Part shown: positions 25,004 through 33,991 of the stretch, piece after piece
Numbering within the stretch: the first letter of the stretch is position 1
How the letters are laid out: each line of letters opens with the position of its first letter
Origin: Paraburkholderia rhynchosiae
GTDB taxonomy: Bacteria; Pseudomonadota; Gammaproteobacteria; Burkholderiales; Burkholderiaceae
Reading direction: 5' to 3'
DNA: 64,000 nt
Assembly (NCBI RefSeq): GCF_002879865.1
Contig: NZ_PNXY01000011.1
Coordinates: 62,001 to 126,000, forward strand
The notes under the pieces: model-generated
The model's input: the letters and a program-made list of their open reading frames with translations, nothing else
Told to the model about the DNA's origin: nothing
Databases searched by the model: none
Position numbers and translations under genes: made by a program

Positions 25004-26428
25004 TCAAACTTTGAATTGCATGGACTTGAGTTCGAGATACTCGTCCAGCCCGTAAACGCCGTTTTCGCGCCCAAAGCCTGATTGCTTGAAGCCGCCGAAC
25101 GGCGCGGCCATGTTCCATGTGCCGCCGTTGATGTCCACCTGGCCCGTGCGGATGCGCCGCGCGACGGCGGCCGCATGCTCATCGCTGCCGGCCCACACCG
25201 CACCACCGAGGCCATACGGTGAATCGTTGGCAATCCGAATGGCTTCTTCTTCATCCTCGTAGGTGAGAATCGACAGAACCGGGCCGAAGATTTCCTCTTG
25301 CGCGATGGTCGCTTTCGGATGCACGCGGCCGAACACGGTCGGTTTGACAAAGAAGCCCTTCGAGACGCCGTCAGGCAGCCCCGCGCCGCCGGTTACGAGT
25401 TCCGCGCCCTCCTCGATCCCCTTAGCGATGTACTGCTGCACGCGCGCCTGCTGCGCCGCCGACGCCAATGGCCCGAGACGCGTCTTCTCATTACGCGGAT
25501 CGCCCGGTGTGTAGCTCTCCGCCGCCTGTTTTGCGAGCGCTCGCGCTTCGTCGTAGCGTGCTTCGGGCACCAGCATGCGCGTGTGCGCCGAGCAGGTTTG
25601 TCCCGAGTTGAGGAAGCACGCGCCGACGGTGCCTTTTACAGCGGCGGTGAAATCGGCGTCGTCGAGAATGACAGAGGCCGACTTGCCGCCGAGTTCGAGC
25701 GCCACGCGCTTGACGGTCGCCGACGCCAGTTCGGACACGCGCTTGCCGGCGCGCGTGGAGCCGGTGAACGACACCATATCCACCGATGGATGACTCGCGA
25801 GAATTTCTCCGACCACCGGTCCATAACCGCTGACGAGATTGAATACACCCGCAGGCAGCCCGGCTTCGTGAATCGCCTCGGCGAGCACGAACGCATTCAG
25901 CGGCGCGATCTCGGACGGCTTTAACACCACCGTGCAACCGGCAGCGAGCGCCGCCGCGACCTTTAGCGTGATTTGATTGAGTGGATAGTTCCAGGGCGTG
26001 ATGGCCGCAACCACGCCGACCGGCTCACGCACGACGAGCGAATTGCCGACGCGCTCCTCGTATTTGAAGCTGCTTGCGAGCTTCGCATACGCGTCCCAGT
26101 TGTACACGGGACTGCCGACCTGGATCGCCCGCGCGAGCTTCAGCGGCATGCCGACTTCGCCTGCGATCAGCGTGGCCAGTTCCTCTGTGCGCGCTTTCAG
26201 GTTTGCCGCGATTCTTTCCAGATACTCGCCGCGCTGTATGGCCGGCGTCGCGGCCCAGGCGTCGAAGGCGACGCGTGCGGAGGCGATCGCGGTTTCGGCA
26301 TCGGCTTCGACACCTTCGGGGATGCGCCCCATGACTTCCTCGGTGCCCGAGTCGATCACGTCGATCGTGCCGGTGCCGCAGGGCGCAATCCATTTGCCGT
26401 CGATGTAGAGTTTGTCGTAGATCTTCAT
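25004..26428 (-). CDS. NAD(P)-dependent aldehyde dehydrogenase
   Basis: A 474-residue cytosolic aldehyde dehydrogenase that oxidises an aldehyde to its acid. The catalytic cysteine is in FLNSGQTCSAHTRML, the general base glutamate in VALELGGKSA, the cofactor block is ITPWNYPL and the GSTRAGKRV turn is present; the conserved QEEIFGPVLSI motif follows. Length is standard. The closest described group by sequence feel is the broad gamma-aminobutyraldehyde/benzaldehyde type, but the substrate cannot be assigned. ATG 26428 is preceded by AGGGG-like bases. A hairpin lies between it and the downstream nitronate monooxygenase gene. Confidence 0.9.
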   Translation of the reverse strand: MKIYDKLYIDGKWIAPCGTGTIDVIDSGTEEVMGRIPEGVEADAETAIASARVAFDAWAATPAIQRGEYLERIAANLKARTEELATLIAGEVGMPLKLARAIQVGSPVYNWDAYAKLASSFKYEERVGNSLVVREPVGVVAAITPWNYPLNQITLKVAAALAAGCTVVLKPSEIAPLNAFVLAEAIHEAGLPAGVFNLVSGYGPVVGEILASHPSVDMVSFTGSTRAGKRVSELASATVKRVALELGGKSASVILDDADFTAAVKGTVGACFLNSGQTCSAHTRMLVPEARYDEARALAKQAAESYTPGDPRNEKTRLGPLASAAQQARVQQYIAKGIEEGAELVTGGAGLPDGVSKGFFVKPTVFGRVHPKATIAQEEIFGPVLSILTYEDEEEAIRIANDSPYGLGGAVWAGSDEHAAAVARRIRTGQVDINGGTWNMAAPFGGFKQSGFGRENGVYGLDEYLELKSMQFKV

Positions 26429-26513
26429 GATGGTCGGCCCCTGTCGCCAGACGTTGATTGTCCTATTCTAACCAGCGCCGAGGCAACGGTTGGTTCGGGA
26501 GCTTCGCGCCATG

Positions 26514-26543
26514 AAAAAAGCCCGCTTCGAAGAAGCGGGCTTT
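26514..26543 (-). terminator. Terminator of the ABC-F gene
   Basis: Stem AAAGCCCGCTTC/GAAGCGGGCTTT with a 3-base loop and, on the minus strand, a run of six T residues. It lies 49 bases after the stop codon of the ABC-F gene. Confidence 0.9.
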
Positions 26544-26591
26544 GCGTTTGCAGCGGATGGATACTCGCTGACTCAATGCGGCCGGCGAACT

Positions 26592-28184
26592 TTATTGCAC
26601 GCCCTGGCTCGTCAAAAAGTCCTCGTAATTCCCACCGAAGTCGTTCAGCGTGCCGTCCGTCTTCACTTCGATAATCCGGTTGGCCAGGCCGCTGACAAAC
26701 TCACGGTCGTGCGAAACGAAGATCAGCGTGCCTTCGAACTTGTCGAGCGCGATTTGCAGCGACTCGATCGATTCCATGTCCATGTGGTTGGTCGGCTCGT
26801 CCATCAGTAGCACGTTGTGGCGGCCGAGCATCAGCTTGCCCCAGATCATGCGGCCCTTCTCGCCGCCCGACAGCACCTTGACCGACTTGCGGATGTCGTC
26901 CGCATTGAAAAGCAGCCGGCCGAGCGTGCCCCGCACCATCTGCTCGTCGTCGCCTTCCTTGCGGTAGGCGTCGATCCAGTCCATTAGCGTGACGTCGTTC
27001 GGAAACTCTTCGTACGTGTCCTGCGGCATGTAGCCGACGTTCGCGTTCTCGGCCCACTTCACCGTACCGTGATCGAGTTGCAGATTGCCGAGCAGCGAGC
27101 GCAGCAGCGTGGTCTTGCCCGCGCCGTTCTCGCCGATGATCGCAATGCGCTCGCCCGGCTGCACACTGATGCTGAAATTATTGAAAATGGTGCGCTCGTA
27201 TTTCTTCGAGATGCTGTCCGCGACCACCGCAATGTTATGCAGCTTCTTCTCGTACTCGAAGCGGATAAATGGATTCTGCCGCGACGACGGTTTGAATTCC
27301 TCGATCTTGATCTTGTCGATCATCTTCAGACGGCTGGTGGCCTGACGCGCCTTCGACTTGTTCGCAGAGAAGCGGCGCACGAAGTCCTGCAGGTCGGCGA
27401 CGCGTTCCTTCGCCTTCGCGTTGGCGTTCTGCTGACGCTCGCGCGCCTGCGTGCTGGCCAGCATGTAGTCGTCGTAATTGCCCGGATAGACCTTCAGCGT
27501 GCCGAAGTCCATGTCGGCCATGTGCGTACAGACCTGGTTCAGGAAGTGGCGGTCGTGCGAGATGATGATCATCGTCGAGTTGTACTGGTTGAGCACGTCT
27601 TCCAGCCAACGGATAGAGTTGATGTCCAGGTTGTTGGTCGGCTCGTCCAGCAGCAGCACGTCCGGCTTCGAGAACAGCGCCTGCGCGAGCAGCACCCGCA
27701 GCTTCCAGCCAGGTGCCACATTGCTCATCGGGCCGTTGTGATCCTCGATCGCAATGCCGATGCCGAGCAGCAGTTCGCCCGCGCGCGCTTCGGCCGTGTA
27801 GCCGTCATATTCGGCGAACTTGGCTTCGAGTTCGGCGGCGTGCATGTAGTCGTCGTCGGTCGCGTCGGGGTTCGCGTAAATCGCGTCGCGCTCGGTCATG
27901 GCGGCCCACATTTCGGCGTGGCCCATCATCACGACGTCGAGCACGCGCACGTCTTCGTACGCGAACTGGTCCTGGCGCAGCTTACCGAGGCGCACGTTCG
28001 GCTCGAGCATGACGTTGCCTGAGCTCGGTTCCAGGTCGCCACCCAGAATTTTCATGAAGGTGGATTTGCCGCAGCCGTTTGCACCGATCAGACCATAGCG
28101 GTTCCCTCCCCCGAATTTGACCGAGATATTCTCGAAGAGGGGCTTTGGCCCGAATTGCATGGTGATGTTGGCAGTAGACAGCAC
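26592..28184 (-). CDS. ybiT: ABC-F family ATPase, YbiT type
   Basis: A 530-residue cytosolic double-ATPase of the ABC-F family, which act on ribosomes rather than in membranes. The N-terminus TANITMQFGPKPLFENISVK and Walker A GANGCGKST closely resemble E. coli YbiT, and the length is the same. Both halves have intact sites: second Walker A GENGAGKTT, signatures SNVAPGWKLRVLLAQ and LSGGEKGRM, Walker B VLLLDEPTNNLD and VLLMDEPTNHMD. The linker between domains is the basic helical segment typical of the group. GTG 28184 is chosen, with AAGGGA upstream. A strong terminator follows. Confidence 0.93.
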   Translation of the reverse strand: MLSTANITMQFGPKPLFENISVKFGGGNRYGLIGANGCGKSTFMKILGGDLEPSSGNVMLEPNVRLGKLRQDQFAYEDVRVLDVVMMGHAEMWAAMTERDAIYANPDATDDDYMHAAELEAKFAEYDGYTAEARAGELLLGIGIAIEDHNGPMSNVAPGWKLRVLLAQALFSKPDVLLLDEPTNNLDINSIRWLEDVLNQYNSTMIIISHDRHFLNQVCTHMADMDFGTLKVYPGNYDDYMLASTQARERQQNANAKAKERVADLQDFVRRFSANKSKARQATSRLKMIDKIKIEEFKPSSRQNPFIRFEYEKKLHNIAVVADSISKKYERTIFNNFSISVQPGERIAIIGENGAGKTTLLRSLLGNLQLDHGTVKWAENANVGYMPQDTYEEFPNDVTLMDWIDAYRKEGDDEQMVRGTLGRLLFNADDIRKSVKVLSGGEKGRMIWGKLMLGRHNVLLMDEPTNHMDMESIESLQIALDKFEGTLIFVSHDREFVSGLANRIIEVKTDGTLNDFGGNYEDFLTSQGVQ

Positions 28185-28503
28185 GGCGCGTCCCTTTGAA
28201 TGTGATATCGGCGAAAAACCCAATATTTTAGCAGGTTATCGCGAATCCAGCCCGCGCGCGCGGGGTACTACTGGCGGGCGGCGCCGTGCGGCGTCGGCCA
28301 ATGTCGATGAATGCCCACAGGCCGGCCTCGCCGAGCCCCCATTGCCGCCGGGCCGCAACGATGGCTGGACCGTCAATTCTCTTCCGGAAGCCCGGCATAT
28401 CGGGCATGCGCCGTGCGACATCACCCGTTCATGCGACGAACGATTTATCTGTCCGCGTTACCTATACTTTCTGAACGCCAACGAAGATCAAAGGAGAGAC
28501 TTC

Positions 28504-28713
28504 ATGTCAGACCACGTCTACAAGCAGATCGAACTGACCGGCTCATCGACGAAATCGATCGATGACGCCATCAGCACCGCGATCGCGAAAGCATCGAAGA
28601 CGCTGCGCAACTTGCACTGGTTCGAAGTGACGGAAACCCGGGGCCAGATCGAAAACGACAAGGTCGCCTTCTGGCAGGTGACGATCAAGGTCGGGCTGCG
28701 CATCGACGATTGA
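28504..28713 (+). CDS. Dodecin flavin-binding protein
   Basis: A 69-residue dodecin. These proteins assemble into hollow dodecamers that store or buffer flavins. Visible features are the start DHVYKQIELTGSS, the helix IDDAISTAIAKASKTLRNL, the flavin-stacking tryptophan in LHWFEV and the C-terminal strand WQVTIKVGLRI. The ATG at 28504 has AAAGGAGAG upstream. It is a single-gene unit with its own terminator. Confidence 0.95.
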   Translation: MSDHVYKQIELTGSSTKSIDDAISTAIAKASKTLRNLHWFEVTETRGQIENDKVAFWQVTIKVGLRIDD

Positions 28714-28763
28714 TGCGGCCGACGACGCCCGAGCGCCGCGGTACAGTGCGCGACTGGAACGAA

Positions 28764-28794
28764 AAGAGCTGCGTCCATAGCGGACGCAGCTCTT
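28764..28794 (+). terminator. Terminator after dodecin gene
   Basis: Perfect 13-bp stem AAGAGCTGCGTCC/GGACGCAGCTCTT with loop ATAGC, followed by a modest pyrimidine run. It lies 50 bases after the dodecin stop codon. Confidence 0.8.
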
Positions 28795-28833
28795 CGGCTT
28801 TCTATGCGGCGACGCTGAACACCACCACCTGCC

Positions 28834-28868
28834 GCAACGCAACGCAACGCAACGCAACGCAACGCAAC
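28834..28868. repeat. Pentanucleotide tandem repeat (GCAAC)x7
   Basis: Seven perfect GCAAC units in the spacer between the dodecin terminator and the end of the BMP-type gene, whose stop codon begins 5 bases further on. Perfect short repeats like this can vary in length by slipped-strand mispairing. Confidence 0.95.
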
Positions 28869-28872
28869 AACG

Positions 28873-29958
28873 TTACTTCGGCAACGACCCGTCCACGCCC
28901 TCGACGTACCAGTTCAGACGTTGCAATTCGGGATCGGTCAGCGTCTTGCCGGCCGGCACCTTCACCGCGCCGGATTGATCCTTGATCGGACCGGCAAACA
29001 CGTCCCACTTGCCGCCCGCCAGTTCGTCGCGCTTTGCGGCCACCTTCTTCTGCGCGTCAGCCGGAATCACCGACGTGTTCAGGTCTTCCAGGTTGACGGC
29101 CTTCTGCGGAATGCCCCACCACACCGGATCGTTCTTCCACTTGCCGTCGAGCACCTGCTGGATCGCCGCGTTGTAGTAGACGCCCCAATGCGCGACCACC
29201 GACCCGAGATGCGCGCTGGGACCGAACTTCTTCATGTCGGAATCCCAGCCGAACGCATGCACATGTTTCTCCGATGCGGTCGCGAGCGTCGCGCTGGAAT
29301 CGGTGTTCTGCAACAGCACGTCGGCGCCCTGGCCGATCAGCGTTTCGGCGGCCTGCTTTTCCTTGCCCGGATCGAACCAGCTATTGATCCAGATGACCTT
29401 CGTATGCACCTTCGGATTCACCGAGCGCGCGCCGAGCGTGTACGCGTTGATGTTGCGAACCACTTCGGGAATCGGCACCGAAGCCACGAAGCCAAGCGTG
29501 TTCGTCTTCGTCACGTAGCCTGCGGCGACACCGGCCAGATATGCGCCCTGGTACATGCGCACGTCATAGGTGCCGAAGTTCGGCGCTTTCTTGTAGCCGG
29601 TTGCGTGCAGGAACACCGTGTCCGGGAAATCCTTCGCGACCTTCAGCTCGAAGTCCTGATAGCCGAAGCTCGAACCGATGATGACCTTGTTGCCCTTGTT
29701 CGCCAGATCGCGGAATACACGCTCCGAGTCGGCTGATTCCGGCACGTTCTCGATGCGCGTGATCTTGATCTTGTTGCCGAACTTTGCTTCGGCTTCCTTC
29801 GAGCCCTGGTCGTGCGCGAAGGTCCAGCCGGCATCCCCCGGATTGCCGAGATAGACGAACGCGACGCCCGGCGCATCCGCCGCCTGTGCGGACTGCGCGG
29901 CGAGCGCGAGCGACGCCGCGCCCCATGCGAAAGCGGTCAGCAGATTTCTTCTCTTCAT
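28873..29958 (-). CDS. BMP-family purine/nucleoside ABC transporter binding protein
   Basis: A 361-residue periplasmic receptor of the BMP/PnrA family, which bind purine nucleosides or related compounds. The signal peptide MKRRNLLTAFAWGAASLALA is followed by cleavage near AQA|ADAPG. Family blocks are FVYLGNPGDAGWTFAHDQG, GSSFGYQDF and YVTKTNTLGFV, and GWDSDM near the ligand cleft. ATG 29958 has AGGAG upstream. It heads an operon with two permeases and a double ATPase, in an area otherwise devoted to purine breakdown, so purines, nucleosides or ureides are likely cargo. Confidence 0.9.
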   Translation of the reverse strand: MKRRNLLTAFAWGAASLALAAQSAQAADAPGVAFVYLGNPGDAGWTFAHDQGSKEAEAKFGNKIKITRIENVPESADSERVFRDLANKGNKVIIGSSFGYQDFELKVAKDFPDTVFLHATGYKKAPNFGTYDVRMYQGAYLAGVAAGYVTKTNTLGFVASVPIPEVVRNINAYTLGARSVNPKVHTKVIWINSWFDPGKEKQAAETLIGQGADVLLQNTDSSATLATASEKHVHAFGWDSDMKKFGPSAHLGSVVAHWGVYYNAAIQQVLDGKWKNDPVWWGIPQKAVNLEDLNTSVIPADAQKKVAAKRDELAGGKWDVFAGPIKDQSGAVKVPAGKTLTDPELQRLNWYVEGVDGSLPK

Positions 29959-30014
29959 GTTTTCTCCTGTCGTGTTTATCGGATCATTGAAACGTGTGGC
30001 CGCTCATGTGCCCC

Positions 30015-30944
30015 TCAGCCCGCCGAGAAAAACGGCTTGCCAAGCGATGCCGGCGCGTTCAGGCGAATCGTGTTCGGGTTGCGCGAGATCAGCACCAGCA
30101 CGACGACCGTGGCGAAGTACGGCAGCATCGCGAGGAATTGCGTCGGCATGGGCACGCCGATCGCCTGCGCGTAGAACTGCAGACCCGTCACAGCGCCGAA
30201 CAGCAGCGCGCCGATCAACAGGCGCCCCGGGCGCCACGTCGCGAATACGACGAGCGCGAGTGCGATCCAGCCGCGGCCCGACGTGAGCTGTTCCTGCCAC
30301 AAGTGCAGATTGACGATCGAGTAGTAGCCGCCGGCAAGCCCCGCCATGCCGCCGCCGAACGCGACCGCACCATAGCGCACGCCGACCACCGGAAAACCGA
30401 CCGAATGCGCGACCTGCGGCGATTCACCGACCGAACGCAGCACAAGCCCAGCGCGCGTGCGATACAGAAACCAGCCGATCGCGGCGAACATCAGGAACGC
30501 GAGGTAATCGAGCGGCGTGAGGCTGAAGAGCGCGGGCCCGAGCACGGGAATCTTCGAGAGACCGGGAATGGTCCACGTGTCGATGGTCGCGCGTACCGCT
30601 GCCGACGTGTACGGCTTGCCGACATACGCGGAGAGGCCGATGCCGAAGATCGTCAGCGAGAGCCCCGTAGCGACCTGGTTGGCGAGCATGGTGAGCGTGA
30701 GAAACGCGAACAGCAGCGACATCGCGAGACCCGCGCCGATCGCAGCGACCACGCCGAGCCACGGGTTGCCGGTGATCGCAGTGACCGCATAGCCGGTCAC
30801 GGCGCCCATCAGCATCATGCCCTCCACGCCGAGATTGAGAACGCCCGACTTTTCGGCGACGAGTTCGCCCGCGCCCGCGAACATAAGCGGAATCGCTGCG
30901 GTGACGGCGCTCGACGTGAGCGCGCTGGCTTGTTGAATATCCAT
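30015..30944 (-). CDS. Nucleoside-type ABC transporter permease (second)
   Basis: A 309-residue permease of the BPD_transp_2 class, as in the NupQ/YufQ subunits of guanosine/uridine importers. About nine hydrophobic segments are visible. The signature region AEKSGVLNLGVEGMMLMGA occurs near the N-terminus, as is usual, and the ATPase-contact region is around RSVGESPQVAHSVGF. It follows the other permease after 28 bases and precedes the BMP-type binding protein, so the operon order is ATPase, permease, permease, binding protein. Confidence 0.9.
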   Translation of the reverse strand: MDIQQASALTSSAVTAAIPLMFAGAGELVAEKSGVLNLGVEGMMLMGAVTGYAVTAITGNPWLGVVAAIGAGLAMSLLFAFLTLTMLANQVATGLSLTIFGIGLSAYVGKPYTSAAVRATIDTWTIPGLSKIPVLGPALFSLTPLDYLAFLMFAAIGWFLYRTRAGLVLRSVGESPQVAHSVGFPVVGVRYGAVAFGGGMAGLAGGYYSIVNLHLWQEQLTSGRGWIALALVVFATWRPGRLLIGALLFGAVTGLQFYAQAIGVPMPTQFLAMLPYFATVVVLVLISRNPNTIRLNAPASLGKPFFSAG

Positions 30945-30972
30945 AAAATGCGGCAGCTAAGCGGTAGACGGG

Positions 30973-32079
30973 TCAGTGGGCTTGCGCGGCAACGGAGCGC
31001 CGGCGCACACGGTAATTCACGAACAGATCGGCACCCAGCAGGCAGAACAGCAGCAGTCCCTGAAACACGCCGGAGAGCGCCTGCGGCAACTGCATCGAGG
31101 TCTGCACCGCTTCGCCGCCGAGATAGAGCAGCGCCATCAGCAGACTCGCGAGCACGATGCCGACCGGATGCAACCGCCCGACGAACACGACGATGATCGC
31201 GGTAAAGCCGTAACCCGGCGACCACGTCGCCTGCAACTGGCCGATCGGACCGGCGATCTCGCCCATGCCCGCGAGACCCGCGAGGCCGCCGCTGATAAGC
31301 AGCGACATCCAGATGGTTTTCTTGTCGGAGAAACCCGCGTAGCGCGCGGCGAGCGGAGCGAGACCGCCGACGTTCATCCGATAACCGGCAAAGCTCTTGC
31401 GCATGAAAAGCCACACGAGCGGAATTGCGATCAGCGTAACGAAAACCGATGCATTCAGACGCGTGCCGCGCAGCCACTTCCAGTGCCAGTCGCCGTAAAA
31501 CGTCGGATAGAGCGCGTCGCCGCTGAACATTTCTGAGAGCGGAAAATTCATGCCCTGCGGATCGCGCCACGGGCCGCTCACAAGGTAGATCAGCAGTTGC
31601 GTCGCCACATACGTGAGCATCAGGCTTACGAGAATCTCGTTGGTGTTGAAACGGCTTTTCAGCAGCGCTGGAATCGCCGCCCACAACATGCCGCCGATCA
31701 CACCGGCGATCATCATCAGCGGCAGGATCCACCAGCCGGTGGCCTGGTCGAGATAGATCGCGACACCGCTCGCGGCAATGCCGCCGAGCAGCATCTGCCC
31801 TTCCGCGCCGATGTTCCACACATTCGCGCGATAGCCGATCGCGAGACCAAGGCCGATCAGGCACAACGGCGAAGCCTTGAGCAACAGCTCGGACCAGCCG
31901 TTCACGCTCGAAAGCGGTTCGATGAAAAACGCGTGCATGGCCTGCAGCGGATCGCGACCAACGAGGCCGAAAATCACGAAGCCGATTGCGAGTGTAAGCA
32001 ACGCGGCGATCAGCGGCACGGCGATCTGCATGGTGCGCGAGGGCGTCGTGCGCGCTTCGAGTCGATACGGAAAAATCAT
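30973..32079 (-). CDS. Nucleoside-type ABC transporter permease (first)
   Basis: A 368-residue permease paired with the next gene, similar to NupP/YufP. It has a longer N-terminal extension than its partner (residues 1-20), multiple transmembrane helices, the block YRANVWNIGAEGQMLLGGIA that corresponds to the LGVEG region of the partner, and the coupling region around FAGYRMNVGGLAPLAARYAG. The last cytoplasmic residues are basic (NYRVRRRSVAAQAH). It begins 61 bases after the ATPase gene on the minus strand. Confidence 0.9.
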   Translation of the reverse strand: MIFPYRLEARTTPSRTMQIAVPLIAALLTLAIGFVIFGLVGRDPLQAMHAFFIEPLSSVNGWSELLLKASPLCLIGLGLAIGYRANVWNIGAEGQMLLGGIAASGVAIYLDQATGWWILPLMMIAGVIGGMLWAAIPALLKSRFNTNEILVSLMLTYVATQLLIYLVSGPWRDPQGMNFPLSEMFSGDALYPTFYGDWHWKWLRGTRLNASVFVTLIAIPLVWLFMRKSFAGYRMNVGGLAPLAARYAGFSDKKTIWMSLLISGGLAGLAGMGEIAGPIGQLQATWSPGYGFTAIIVVFVGRLHPVGIVLASLLMALLYLGGEAVQTSMQLPQALSGVFQGLLLFCLLGADLFVNYRVRRRSVAAQAH

Positions 32080-32139
32080 GGGTAGCGTGTGATTTATCGG
32101 ATTCTAATTTAAGACGCGGATATTGACGCAGCCAGCGGC

Positions 32140-33741
32140 TCAGACATGCGCCGGCTGTTCCGCAGACGGCGCCGTGCCTTCTCGCCCGCCGAACAGGCCC
32201 GCCATCCAGCGGCCGATTTCCTCGGCGTTGGTCGCGCCCGTCGCGCGCACCGGCGAGAGCCTGCCGCCCGCCAGCACCGCGATGCGGTCGCAGATGTCGA
32301 ACAGCTCTTCCAGTTCCTCCGAGATGACGAGGATGGCGACACCGCTTGCCGACAGATCGAGCAGTTGCTGGCGAATGAACGCGGCCGCGCCGACGTCGAC
32401 GCCCCATGTGGGTTGCGCGACCACCAGCACCTTGGGCGCCTGAAGAATCTCGCGGCCCATGATGTACTTCTGCAGATTGCCGCCCGACAGACTTTGCGCT
32501 AGCGCTTCGGAGCCGCCGCAACGCACGTCGAAGGCTTCGATACAGCGCCGGGCAAACGCACGCATCGTGCCTGAATTGATCCAGCCCGAACTGACCATCT
32601 TCTGCCGATGCGCGGTAAGCAGCGCGTTTTCGGACAGCGTCATGGCCGGCACCGCTCCGCGGCCGAGCCGCTCTTCCGGCACGAAGCCGAAGCCGAGCGC
32701 ACGCCGGCCACCCGCGCCGAGACGCCCCGCGGGCTTGCCGCAGATGGTGACGGCGTCCGCGCGCAGACCCCGCTTCTCTCCTGACAGCGCCGACAGCAAT
32801 TCCGCCTGACCGTTGCCCGAGACGCCCGCAATGCCGAAGATCTCGCCCGCATGCACGGCGAACGACACGTTATCGAGCGACGTGCCGAACGGGTCGTCGC
32901 TCGCCACGGACAACGCCTTCACGTCGAGCAGCACCGCACCCGGATTATGTTCGCGACGCGTGTAGTCGGGCAGCGAATGGCCGACCATCAACTGGGCGAG
33001 CGACGCATGCGTTTCTTCTTTCGGCTTTACGTGGCCGGTTACGCGGCCGCCGCGCATCACCGTCGCGGTGTCGCACAGTTCCTGGATTTCATCGAGTTTG
33101 TGGCTGATGTAGAGAATGCTGCAGCCTTCGGCGGCAAGACGGCGCAATGTCGCGAACAGCTTGCGCACCGCTTGCGGCGTGAGCACGGATGTGGGTTCGT
33201 CCATGATCAGCAAGCGCGGGTTCTGCAGCAGGCAGCGCACGATCTCGACGCGCTGCCGCTCGCCCACGGTCAGGCTATGCACGTGACGTTGCGGGTCGAT
33301 ATCGAGGCCGTAGTCGGCGGAGACTTCGCGGATACGTTTCGCGAGCGCTTTCAGATCGAAGGGTTCGTCGAGTGCAAGCGCGATGTTTTCGCCGACCGTG
33401 AGCGTCTCGAACAGCGAAAAGTGCTGAAACACCATGCCGATGCCGAGCTTGCGCGCCGCCGCGGGGCTCGCGATGTCGACCGCCTCGCCTTCCCAGTGGA
33501 TCTCGCCGGCATCGGGCCGCACCGCGCCGTAGATGACTTTCATCAGCGTGCTTTTGCCGGCGCCGTTTTCGCCGAGCACAGCATGGATCTCACCCGGCGC
33601 GACGATCAGCGTGACGTCGTCGTTGGCACGCACGGCCGGATATTGTTTGGTGATGCCTTTGAGCATCAGCCGGGGCGCCGCCTGTTCCGGCCTCGTTGCC
33701 GGCTGCGCGGCGGCGCCGTCGCTATAAGAAGAGTCGCTCAT
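32140..33741 (-). CDS. Nucleoside-type ABC transporter double ATPase
   Basis: A 533-residue protein with two ATP-binding cassettes, as in NupO/YufO and sugar importers. The first cassette has Walker A GENGAGKST, signature LTVGERQRVEIVR and Walker B LLIMDEPTSVL. In the second, Walker A is degenerate (GVSGNGQAEL) while the signature LSGGNLQKYIMGREI remains; this asymmetry is normal for the family. ATG 33741 is preferred; the frame continues to 33816 without similarity. It is the first gene of the importer operon and is divergent from the lysR gene, whose product may regulate it. Confidence 0.92.
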   Translation of the reverse strand: MSDSSYSDGAAAQPATRPEQAAPRLMLKGITKQYPAVRANDDVTLIVAPGEIHAVLGENGAGKSTLMKVIYGAVRPDAGEIHWEGEAVDIASPAAARKLGIGMVFQHFSLFETLTVGENIALALDEPFDLKALAKRIREVSADYGLDIDPQRHVHSLTVGERQRVEIVRCLLQNPRLLIMDEPTSVLTPQAVRKLFATLRRLAAEGCSILYISHKLDEIQELCDTATVMRGGRVTGHVKPKEETHASLAQLMVGHSLPDYTRREHNPGAVLLDVKALSVASDDPFGTSLDNVSFAVHAGEIFGIAGVSGNGQAELLSALSGEKRGLRADAVTICGKPAGRLGAGGRRALGFGFVPEERLGRGAVPAMTLSENALLTAHRQKMVSSGWINSGTMRAFARRCIEAFDVRCGGSEALAQSLSGGNLQKYIMGREILQAPKVLVVAQPTWGVDVGAAAFIRQQLLDLSASGVAILVISEELEELFDICDRIAVLAGGRLSPVRATGATNAEEIGRWMAGLFGGREGTAPSAEQPAHV

Positions 33742-33909
33742 GTGATTCCGTAGTGCGTCAGTGACTGCCGGTTGCCGTGCGTTCGTCCGCCTCGCCGGCG
33801 GCCGATCCGTCACCACAACCGGATGACAATACCTAATTCGACCCGCTCAGTCGAGCCGACAAAATTCGCCGAAACCCGCGCCACAGCAAGCTCTGCGGGT
33901 ATGTCTCCC

Positions 33910-33938
33910 TTGACGCCGTTTTTCGTTCATATTAAAAC
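33910..33938 (+). promoter_or_regulatory. Candidate promoter and operator before lysR gene
   Basis: TTGACG (33910-33915), 17 bases, then TAAAAC (33933-33938) forms a plausible promoter in an AT-rich patch of a GC-rich spacer. The overlapping ATAT-N8-ATAT symmetry (about 33930-33945) has the T-N11-A type layout LysR proteins bind, so autoregulation is possible. Confidence 0.4.
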
Positions 33939-33991
33939 GCATATACCCACACACCCATTCGATCAGCCAGCACATATATTTCGGAGAAGTC

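Noticed and set aside
30815..32521. 568-codon open frame overlapping the importer permease and ATPase genes
   Set aside because: It is a same-strand frame shifted relative to two well-defined ABC genes and crosses both.
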